Shown here: positions 1 through 8,175 of the stretch, piece by piece
How the letters are laid out: each line of letters begins with the position of its first letter
How positions within the stretch are numbered: position 1 is the stretch's first letter
Assembly (NCBI GenBank): GCA_030849805.1
Contig: JASANZ010001933.1
Span: 1 to 25,399 of the forward strand
From: Sergeia podlipaevii
Lineage: Eukaryota > Euglenozoa > Kinetoplastea > Trypanosomatida > Trypanosomatidae
Direction of reading: 5' to 3'
Length of the DNA stretch: 25,399 nucleotides
Notes under the pieces: model-generated
The model's database searches: none
What the model saw: only the letters and a program-made list of their open reading frames with translations
Told to the model about the DNA's origin: nothing
Made by a program: the position numbers and the translations under genes

Positions 1-1081
1 GTAATTTTGTTGATAGACCCACTACACACTGGAAAACAGGAAATTCCATACACGCTCTCACTGAATGTACAACAAAACAACAACACATAATAATAATAGC
101 AACAATGATAGCAGCAATAATTAAAAAAGATATTTTTCTAGGTGCATTTCATATTGAATTAGACACCACGTACGCAAATACACAAATACACATACACATA
201 CACATACACATACAATACACAAAAAATTATAACAAGAGGTTCACCTGCACACCATGTTTCTTAGTCCCCCTCTCTTTCAGAACCAAACAAGAGCTACACA
301 CGCTCCTTACATAATAATGGTGGATAACAATCAACGCTTGCACTCTGAAGGGATGAAAGTAGGGAGAAAAGAAAAGAAGCAAAAACAACAACCAAAAAGC
401 AAACATACACACAGATACCACTTTAGATGCCCAAGTGCCAATATGCAGCACTTGCTATATGCAAGGGCATCATAAAGACGTATCCCCCCTTTTACTACTT
501 ACCAAAGAGGTCCATGTATGGATGTGTATGAGCTAGAGATGAGTAAAAAAAAAATGAGAATAGAGGGGAAGGAGAGACAGAGAACAAAGTGCCTTGCTAG
601 TCTTGCGATACACGTACGCTTGCCTATAGCTTATAGCTACGCATACATGCACACTCATCCACTCAACAACAAAACAAAACACAAACACACACACACACAC
701 ACACACAACAATAAAAAAAAAAACGCAATATGAGGCTCTAAGTGCGCCGTGATAAGCATAACATGACTCCATATTTCTGAAATTTTAACTTGACCAATGT
801 TTTTTTTTTTTTTTTTTTAAGTGTTGCAGTAAGTTTTTCTTTGCAAATATCACTAGGAAGCATTTTGATTTTCTCCTCCAGTTGAAAATGTGTGTGTGTG
901 TGTGTTGATATGCGCTTCCATCCATTCTTCCACCTTCATGCGAAAAAAGAAAAGAAAAAGAAAAATACATCTTTACTACATTTTGAAACACCGCATTGAT
1001 ATAATTGGCCATGACACTTCCCGAGCGGCGCATCACAGCAGCATGGCACACTTCTTTCCAAATCATCCCCTCTGCTGGTGG
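1..1081. other. Spacer downstream of gene D
   Basis: Probable 3' UTR of gene D, cut by the window edge. It holds an (ACACAT)n tract at about 187-214, (AC)n at 685-707, T19 at 800-818 and (TG)n at 889-905. Two good minus-strand acceptors are visible: AG at 534-533 after a tract of about 50 nt, and AG at 346-345 after a longer pyrimidine tract. The first is followed by a 6-codon frame, the second by ATG TAA. They may serve a gene beyond position 1 or a noncoding transcript. Confidence 0.5.
685..905. repeat. (AC)n and (TG)n facing tracts downstream of gene D
   Basis: (AC)n at 685-707 and (TG)n at 889-905 are complementary and about 180 nt apart, with T19 at 800-818 between them. A stem of about 17 bp is possible; flanks do not extend it clearly. 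Confidence 0.6.
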
Positions 1082-4000
1082 CTACTGTTGCGGAGTATGC
1101 TCTGTCGGCGAAAACGAGGTTGACGTGGGCTGAAGCGCCGAATGAAGGTTGGCGCGTGGTGGTTGTGATCTACATTGCTGCTGATGATGCAATGCATCGC
1201 GGAGAGGAGTGCTAGGTACCATCATTTTAGCTGTGGGAGAGTTACTCTGATCGCGATGCATGGACCGCTTCTCACAGTAGATCCCTGTGTTTTGATGTGG
1301 GGTATTATTGCATAGTTCATCAGCGTCTAGACGCAGAGGCAGCGGGGGTCTATGCAACGTTTCGGGGATCGGTCGCCACGTTGGAGGCGGACGAACCGCC
1401 TGAGTACCACCACCATAAGCACGGCGTGCAGAAAGGATTGATGGGTGGAATGCCTTCAACGAGTTGGGAGTAGTATTATTATTGGTGGTAGCAGAGAGAA
1501 GCCTCGGGGTGGCGGATACTGGTACAACAGTTACAACATTCTTGCTTGGGGATGTACTCTTGCCCGATCCACCTTCAGGGTCTATGCTGAACTCTTGGTT
1601 CCCATTTGAAAACTCCGTCTCTCGTGGAGTCAAAGGCGGTGATGCGCTGCAACGTCGCTTTTTCTTTGACTCCTTCTTCTTTTTCGTCTTTCGCGATTCC
1701 CCACTTCTTTGTCTATCCAGCCGCGAGGACTTGTCTCGTTCTCCTTCCTTTTGACTATATAAATTCGCCACCATGGCTGCCAATGTCGTATGCGGCTGGG
1801 CATACGCAGAGCAAAGAGCAGGTCGACTGCGACTGCTTGACGCGGGAACAATGCGGTTGTGAAAGTTCACTTGCATGACGTCAATGCCGCAATCACCGCC
1901 GCCGCCGCTGTGGGGGTGTGCGTACCGCCGTTGATGATGTGCCCCGCCGCCACCGCCATGACCTTCCTCTTCGCGTTCGCTGGCTCCTATCATGAGGGAC
2001 GACTGCAGTGAAGTGGAATGGGCAGGTGTAGAACCAGAGGCTTCGCCACCGCTAGCGTCAAATATCTCCGCATGCCGTGAGTAGGGCACAAAACTCACAC
2101 ATGAGTTACGGCTTTGCCGGTGCCTCCCCAGTAGAGATGCGGGATGAGTGGAATCTTCGTGCTCCCCCACGACTGGGCCAGCCCGGGGGCTGTAGCGCAT
2201 GACAGGCGTGGGGTTGTTACTACCACTTCCTTCGTTTCTCGAGTCAAAGACAGGGACACCCAGCTGTTCTGGAGACAGAGGTCGCTGTCGCCTTAAACGC
2301 AGAATCCCCGTGCCTTGACTGCGCATCACAGTGTTGGGCACCGCAAGAACCGTAGCAGTAACTGGGTCAACACCCAAATTTGCCCTTTTCGCTTTCTGCT
2401 GCTGAAGATGAGAAGAGCCGCTGCTGCTGCTGTTGGTGATCCAGCGCGGAGAGAATGAATGAGAAATGGGCAGTGCCGTCATGGGTGGAAACAACGTGCG
2501 CACCTGCGCTGGTGTCGCCACCCATGCTCGTGATCTGTCTGCCGTCACAAACGCAAACTCTGCGAAATTGATGCCTCCAGTGGGGTTGTCGCTCCTCCCA
2601 CAAATATTCTTATTATGACTCTCTTTATTATGTTGATTCATAAAGACAGTTGCTCTGGTGGAAGCGGTTGTGGTAATGGTGTTTGGACTAATGAAGGGTA
2701 GGGGTTCGTCGGTGGTCATGGGCACCCTCGTTCCCCACTTCTCCACCCAGTCCTCAAGGTAGTCTTCGTAGCTGTCGTACCCTTCCACAACTGGCTGCGT
2801 GCGTTGTGCCGATTGAGCAGGGGCTCCAGCTCCTGCTGCATCTTTTGTTGGGCTCTGCACGGTGGTGGTGGCAGTGATGATGTGCTTTGAGGGTGGCCTG
2901 GCAAATCGTGGTAGGGGCAGTGGGGGAGCGCATGCTGGCGGTGCTTTAAAGGGCTCTGTATTGGTACTGAAGCCCCACTCCGCTGTGCTACCTGTGTCGT
3001 TGGTACTGCTGCTGGCGTGAATGATCGTGTCATTGGTGTTGGCCGTGTCCGTAGCGCTTCGTGAACCCTTCGGGATATCTTTTCCATTGTCCTCTAGCTC
3101 ATCGTCAACTTCGTTGTCTACACTGGTGCTTTGTCTCTGTATGGCTCTGGTCATGCGCAGCAGTTTTCGCAAATGATCGTCGTTTCCATTTTCATAGCGC
3201 TCGACATTGCTACTGGCGGTGGTGGCCGCGACACCTTGCACAGAGTCGCCGGTGTGTTGGAGTAGTCCAATGCGTCTTCCCACATCTTCGTCAGAGCATG
3301 GCGGGCGTGGCAGCTGTGCAGTCTCGCGTTGCATACGGCGCACATCGGTCATTGCGGTCAGATGGATCGCTGGCTCTTGCTGTCGTGCTTGTCGAAGAGC
3401 GTCAAAGAACGCCTGGTCCTCTGCCAGCCCATCAATAGCACCCAGAATATCATTGATGGCATGCCAGCACTCGTAGAACTCTTCACCATTTGAATCTAGT
3501 GGTGCCTGTAGATTTTCGCCCGTGTCAGCAACGCCGCTCCCCACACCAGCAGAAGTACGCGACGGCGGGTCTGTGATTGGCTGAGAGGGGCACTTGGCCT
3601 TTGCGCCGCTGAAAGGGGAGTCATCTTGCTGCGCAAAGGAGGATGGCGCCACAGGTGCTGGCAATACTTTCTGAGTCAACGGTAGCAACTCTCCGTATCG
3701 TCGCTGACTTTCGTTCATAGTGGTAATGTTGAAGGAGTTAGCCCTGCTGGCTCTAAACGGCGGTGAGCGTAGCATCACCGCTGGCGCGCCAGCCGCGCCT
3801 TCTCCTGCTTGGGCCAAACCAGCAAGCAGCGAGGAAGCCACCGCGTCCGTGCTCCTGTTAACACTGTCAAATGATCTGTCGCTGTTCTTTCGACCCAACA
3901 CTGGCGCGCTGTGTCTACGAGCACGGACATCTACGCTATCGTGGGGAAGGAAAATGTTGTAGCCCCCACCGATCAGACCATCCACACTATCCGCAACAAA

Positions 4001-4633
4001 GGAGAGCTTCTTTGCCGGAATTGCTAACATGGCCAGATCAACGCTTACATCCCTTAGATAAAGAAGGTTGTCATCTGGCGCGTCATGCAATACGGTGGGC
4101 TCGGTGCCATCACCACCACAACCATCTCTAGCCTGGTCACGGCCGCTATCTTTACTAATATTATTATTATTATTATTGCTGCTACCTAGGCGAGTTGGAC
4201 GAGGGGGAGGAGCAAGACGCTGAGAGGGAGCGTTGTCGTTGCTACTGCTAGTGATTCCTGTTCGTATGTCAGCAGGTGTCACAGCTTTCCCAGGCATAGG
4301 GACACCTCTCACCTCAAGTGCTTCTGCCGGTGGTGAGGGTGAATTGCCAGCAGTGGCCGTGTGATCCCCTGCTGTCCCAGAGCTAAGACCGTTGCTCGTG
4401 CACGGAGCAAGCTGCGCCGCACTGCCCACATAAGAACTAGCAACCGGCGAGAGCTTAATGCTGGTAGTAGAGGTGCTGTCGATGATGGGGAATAGGTCAT
4501 GGGTCAATCCACTGAAGTGATCGTAGGTTAGGTTGCTGTCTGGATGAGAATGAAGGATGTTGAATGATTCAGAGCTATAGGAGTGGAGATTCTCAAGAAA
4601 CTCATCAATGCCAAAGTTGTCTCCTTGTGCCAT
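1082..4633 (-). CDS. Gene D: unrecognised 1183-aa Ser-rich protein with an NLS-like cluster
   Basis: Start is ATG at 4633, with upstream acceptors and no intervening ATG. The N-terminus (1-52) is acidic/hydrophobic and looks conserved (GIDEFLENLHSYSSESFNIL). Residues 187-232 form another ordered-looking stretch (NLLYLRDVSVDLAMLAIPAK). Residues 239-300 carry three Arg-x-x-Ser sites (RRHS242 followed by AP, RKNS251, RANS300); RRHSAP fits both an AGC-kinase site and a 14-3-3 mode-I pattern. Residues 385-420 are likely helical (EFYECWHAINDILGAIDGL). Residues 618-640 are acidic/aromatic (GYDSYEDYLEDWVEKWG). Residues 981-994 (RKTKKKKESKKKRR) resemble a nuclear localisation signal. An Asn6 run at 153-158 comes from an (ATT)n repeat. 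The stop is TAG, and the frame stays open for 98 more codons behind it. No family was recognised; the kinase, 14-3-3 and nuclear ideas are inferences. Confidence 0.9.
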   Translation of the reverse strand: MAQGDNFGIDEFLENLHSYSSESFNILHSHPDSNLTYDHFSGLTHDLFPIIDSTSTTSIKLSPVASSYVGSAAQLAPCTSNGLSSGTAGDHTATAGNSPSPPAEALEVRGVPMPGKAVTPADIRTGITSSSNDNAPSQRLAPPPRPTRLGSSNNNNNNISKDSGRDQARDGCGGDGTEPTVLHDAPDDNLLYLRDVSVDLAMLAIPAKKLSFVADSVDGLIGGGYNIFLPHDSVDVRARRHSAPVLGRKNSDRSFDSVNRSTDAVASSLLAGLAQAGEGAAGAPAVMLRSPPFRASRANSFNITTMNESQRRYGELLPLTQKVLPAPVAPSSFAQQDDSPFSGAKAKCPSQPITDPPSRTSAGVGSGVADTGENLQAPLDSNGEEFYECWHAINDILGAIDGLAEDQAFFDALRQARQQEPAIHLTAMTDVRRMQRETAQLPRPPCSDEDVGRRIGLLQHTGDSVQGVAATTASSNVERYENGNDDHLRKLLRMTRAIQRQSTSVDNEVDDELEDNGKDIPKGSRSATDTANTNDTIIHASSSTNDTGSTAEWGFSTNTEPFKAPPACAPPLPLPRFARPPSKHIITATTTVQSPTKDAAGAGAPAQSAQRTQPVVEGYDSYEDYLEDWVEKWGTRVPMTTDEPLPFISPNTITTTASTRATVFMNQHNKESHNKNICGRSDNPTGGINFAEFAFVTADRSRAWVATPAQVRTLFPPMTALPISHSFSPRWITNSSSSGSSHLQQQKAKRANLGVDPVTATVLAVPNTVMRSQGTGILRLRRQRPLSPEQLGVPVFDSRNEGSGSNNPTPVMRYSPRAGPVVGEHEDSTHPASLLGRHRQSRNSCVSFVPYSRHAEIFDASGGEASGSTPAHSTSLQSSLMIGASEREEEGHGGGGGAHHQRRYAHPHSGGGGDCGIDVMQVNFHNRIVPASSSRSRPALCSAYAQPHTTLAAMVANLYSQKEGERDKSSRLDRQRSGESRKTKKKKESKKKRRCSASPPLTPRETEFSNGNQEFSIDPEGGSGKSTSPSKNVVTVVPVSATPRLLSATTNNNTTPNSLKAFHPSILSARRAYGGGTQAVRPPPTWRPIPETLHRPPLPLRLDADELCNNTPHQNTGIYCEKRSMHRDQSNSPTAKMMVPSTPLRDALHHQQQCRSQPPRANLHSALQPTSTSFSPTEHTPQQ

Positions 4634-4660
4634 GTATGTGTATCGCGTTTTTTTTTTTCA

Positions 4661-5000
4661 CTACGCAGAGAAAACCGCGTGCTGAAAAAGGGTAGTTGAG
4701 CAGCGGTAAGAAACCGAAAAGCGCAAGCTCTACGAATTGGAAAATAAAATAAACACAAAAAAATAAAGCGGGACTGAGGCGAAGAGGGTAAGGGAGCCAA
4801 AAAAAAAAAATGTCCTTAAAAAAATAGAAATAGAACCGAGCCACCGCTAACAACTCGAGAGAGATAAATAGAAAACCAGTAGCAAAAAAATATATGCTAC
4901 TTTATTTCCTTTGATCCACTACTACGCGTTATGGAATGGGTTTCTGCCCTAAACAAGAGGGGGAGGGGAGAGGAGAGTGGAAACTCCAGAAGGTGTGGCC
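4661..5000 (-). promoter_or_regulatory. Alternative spliced-leader acceptors of gene D
   Basis: Three candidates are visible on the minus strand: AG at 4662-4661 after TTTTCTCTGCGT, AG at 4683-4682 after CTACCCTTTTTC, and AG at 4950-4949 after the longest pyrimidine tract of the area (about 4953-5000, C/T-rich). The region 4634-4950 holds no minus-strand ATG, so all three give a clean leader (28 to about 315 nt). Alternative leader lengths are therefore possible. Confidence 0.55.
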
Positions 5001-6877
5001 GTACAGGATAGTAGAGCTGTAAGTAAGAGCTGGGGAATATAAAACACACCAAAGCAAAAGAAAAAAAAAATCCGTCAGCAGCTGCAGTAACAACGGAACA
5101 AAAAAAAGAAAGAAAAATAATATTTTATTAAAGAAGACTATACCTTTAGCTCAGCTCTATTCCCGCTAACTCACTCAAGCAACACGCACGAAAGATATAC
5201 AAATATAAGTATATATGTAATCACAGAAAGTGCAATCAAAAATTCCTGGTGGAGCGATGATTGTAAAGGAAAAAAAAAAGGTAGAATGCTAAATGCAGAT
5301 CTGCACCACGCGCAATAGGTTGAGCAAAAGAAAGAAAAAAAAAATTGCCACACGAAAAAAGGAACCAGGCTCACGCTGTAATTTTATTATATATCAAGAT
5401 AAACAAAGGATGAAAAACAAAAAAAGAACTGCTTTGATATTGTGGAATGATCTTCTAAAATTCTTAAAAAAAAAAGAAAAAGATTGAAGAAGGACTCTAA
5501 ACAAACAACAACAACAACAACAAAAAAGATGTGACAATCAAACTAGGGCCTTAATTCACAAAAAGATAAAATTTCTATCCGTGCTCCTAACGGGAATGCC
5601 GTGTAGGGTTGAAGCACAAATACGTAAACAAGGGAGAAAAAAAAAAGATAAGCACGTGTTGGCACACTCATAAACATATATCTGTATATCTGTATATGTA
5701 AGTACAGGAAACTAAAAGGAACAACTTAGCTCAGTATTTTAAGCTGGTTTGCAAAATGCACACGCCTATCTATCTTATTCGATTTAATGTGCTAACAATG
5801 TGCAAAAATCTATACACAATGATAATAATAATAATAATAATAATAACAAAATAGGAAAGAAAGATATACAACAGTTAAAAGAAAGGAGAAGAGAAGAAAC
5901 AAAGAAGATAAGTGATATTGGGACGCAAATTGCATTTTCGTTTTTTTTTTTTTTCAGAGAGAGACAGATAAAACATATAACATATAGTAGGGCTGCCTGT
6001 TTGTGTCTGCATACACTTGTTAGGGTGTAGTGCACAGCCACGTTAAATCTTCTCTTAATTTTTTTTTATTTCTTTCTCTTCATATATATGTGAATTGAAC
6101 ATAATTCACGTTAGCAAACACTTTTTTCTTTCAGTCCCAAACACAATTGTAGAGAAAAAAAATAAACATATAAAAATAAGAGAACAACAACAAAAAAAAA
6201 ACAATAATGGAAATAAACACAATAAGACATCACGAAAGGGGAAAAAAAAACAGCAAATAAAAGCTCATGCGCTAAATTGGGTTTAACACGAGCTGAGTGT
6301 ATGAAACAAGGAATAGCTTCACTCATAATTCAATTCCGTCTCCTTCACATATAGCATAATCACACCAAAAATAAAATAAAATGAAACGCTGCCCTAATAA
6401 AAATTCAAAACTGTAGGTTATTGTTTGCAGGTAGTTGCCTCAACTGTGCTATACAAGTAAGTCACCTACACAATAACAATAATGCTTGAAGTAATTTGGA
6501 GAAACATAACCTCCACAGGCACTCGCACTGTCATAAAAATAATAAAAGAAAGAAAAAAAAATGGTCACATAGATGTAAAGGGTAACACTATTTTTCTTTA
6601 AGATCAAGTTTTCAAGAATACAGTATCTAAACATCTTTCTTATAAAGAAAAATGGGATTTCAATATCATACATTAACAACGTGGCACACTCGACAAACAT
6701 GCTTCTTTCATTTCAATCCCTTTCAGCTAATTGAAACAGGAAAAGTTCATTATTTTTCAGTGGGTAAACAAAAATAATAATAAATAAATAAATAAATATG
6801 GACAACATATGCCCCACTATCCTTCTACCAACATGAGTTACATCCAAGAGGCGCGAAGTAAGGACAACAAACATATA

Positions 6878-7012
6878 TCACCCATATCTCCAAATGATCT
6901 CCTTATTGACATTCTGCGTGCGAAGACACGAACGAAAGGGGCTACGTCCTCTCTTCTGTGATTTCTCATATTTTGTTTCTCTCCCATTTGCGAAAGAGAT
7001 GGGCTTTTTCAT
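6878..7012 (-). CDS. Candidate 44-aa basic small protein
   Basis: Starts MKKPISFANGRETKYEKSQK, continues RGRSPFRSCLRTQNVN and ends KEIIWRYG, stop TGA. It is strongly basic and polar although the surrounding strand is U-rich. The acceptor is among the best in the window: TTACTTTTCC, T9, CTTTAG with AG at 7046-7045. The leader is about 32 nt and holds no ATG. It lies about 1.2 kb downstream of gene C. A spurious frame is still possible at this length. Confidence 0.33.
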   Translation of the reverse strand: MKKPISFANGRETKYEKSQKRGRSPFRSCLRTQNVNKEIIWRYG

Positions 7013-7314
7013 AACTAATGCTCCACCAATGCAGTTGTATCCCTCTAAAGAAAAAAAAAGGAAAAGTAAAACACAAACGAACAAATTGCCCTCCCCCTCT
7101 CTCCCTCATTACAAATATACGGAAAGTCCGAGACAAAGGTTAAATAAGTTATATTAGTGTCAATACAGTTATACAACTAATCTCTCGTACTCTTTCGCTC
7201 TCCTCCTTCCTTTTTCATTCTTACCTTCCCCCCTCCCCTCTCGTTCTGACGCATATGCACATAGACATGGATGTTGAGAATGCGTCCAACTAAAGCAATA
7301 TATATAACAAATGT

Positions 7315-7443
7315 TCAGCAACAAGAGCATCCATAACGAAAAAAAATAAATAAATAGTAGTAATAAAACAAATGCACAATAATAACTGTAATATCGCTGT
7401 CTGTCTGGGAGACAGAAAATTGCGTTGGTGCGGGTATACACAT
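7315..7443 (-). CDS. Candidate 42-aa single-span small protein
   Basis: Polar start MCIPAPTQFSVSQTDSDITV, then one hydrophobic span rich in Tyr/Phe/Leu and a Cys-rich end (RYGCSCC), stop TGA. Upstream AGs follow TTCTTTTCTCTGAA and TTTCTATTTTTGCACATCTC, giving moderate acceptors. It is about 300 nt upstream (in transcription order) of the candidate at 6878-7012. Confidence 0.15.
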   Translation of the reverse strand: MCIPAPTQFSVSQTDSDITVIIVHLFYYYYLFIFFRYGCSCC

Positions 7444-7570
7444 TAATTCTTACCTTTCTTTCAGAGAAAAGAAACTATATGAGATGTGCAAAAATAGAAA
7501 AATGAGTAAAAAAGAAAAAAACGTTAAGAACAGACTGTAAAAAATGAAGAGGTGCGAAACACACACCCGC

Positions 7571-7671
7571 AAGGAAAGCACACACACACACACACTTATA
7601 TACAAGAAAGGGATGAATAAACTGTTGTATCGTTGCATATGCGTATGTGTGTGTGTGTGTGTGCTTGCCTT
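7571..7671. repeat. CA/TG inverted repeat, 25-bp hairpin
   Basis: Positions 7571-7595 (AAGGAAAG plus a CA run) pair with 7647-7671 (a TG run plus CTTGCCTT): 24 of 25 positions match, with a 51-nt loop. The match continues beyond the dinucleotide part into unique flanks (AAGGAAAG against CTTGCCTT), so it is more than two chance microsatellites. Confidence 0.8.
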
Positions 7672-7845
7672 GCCCTGCTGCTCCAGTCTGTCTCTCTCAA
7701 ACACTTGACTTTGGGGTAGCAAACACTACTAAAAAAATAACAATATAATGAGAATGAACAAAAAGAGGTAAAACAACAACAACAACAACCAAGAAAGGGA
7801 TAGACACAAGAGAATTCGAAAAGAAAACAATTTTTTTATTTAAAG

Positions 7846-7938
7846 CTAACGCTGCTTTGAGAAAAAAAGAACAGTGATAGAGTTAGGGTTCTGGCAGTAC
7901 ATAAAGAAATGGCTGTCTTCGAGCATCTCTGAGCACAT
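7846..7938 (-). CDS. Candidate 30-aa micro-ORF behind gene C
   Basis: MCSEMLEDSHFFMYCQNPNS, then ITVLFFSKQR and TAG. It starts about 240 nt after the gene C stop. An acceptor-like tract (CTTCGGCTCTTTTTCATTC...) with two AGs lies some 25-35 nt upstream. Too short to judge. Confidence 0.12.
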   Translation of the reverse strand: MCSEMLEDSHFFMYCQNPNSITVLFFSKQR

Positions 7939-8175
7939 CAGGACACGCACGACGGCGCAGCTATCTTTAAATGAATGAAAAAGAGCCGAAGACCACGTAA
8001 AAAGCACAAGTCTTCTTTCGTCTCTCTACCACACCTTCCCCCTCTTTCTGTCGTCTCCTCCTTTTTTCAGTAACTTGGCCAATCACCACCTGCAAACACT
8101 GCTGGACTAATCATATATTGCCAACCAAAAAAAAAAGTAAAGCGCGAAGTGACGCATCGCACAGCTCCAAGCTCA

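Larger units (their letters stand above)
4634..8175. other. Spacer between genes C and D
   Basis: Probably the 3' UTR of gene C plus the leader region of gene D. A-rich on plus, so the transcript is U-rich, with purine-rich transcript blocks opposite 7085-7110, 7173-7245 and 8018-8068. It holds (CAA)n at 5505-5523 and 7772-7789, (ATA)n at 5822-5846, (AAT/AAAT)n at 6774-6798, a CA/TG hairpin at 7571-7671 and several short candidate frames. No long gene was seen. Confidence 0.6.

Noticed and set aside
6449..6700. 83-codon ATG frame on the minus strand behind a fair acceptor
   Set aside because: Phe/Tyr-rich composition from T runs and an out-of-frame ATG just upstream; weaker than the candidates listed.
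7883..7888. Single TTAGGG, the telomere unit of kinetoplastids
   Set aside because: Only one copy, inside a spacer; no array.
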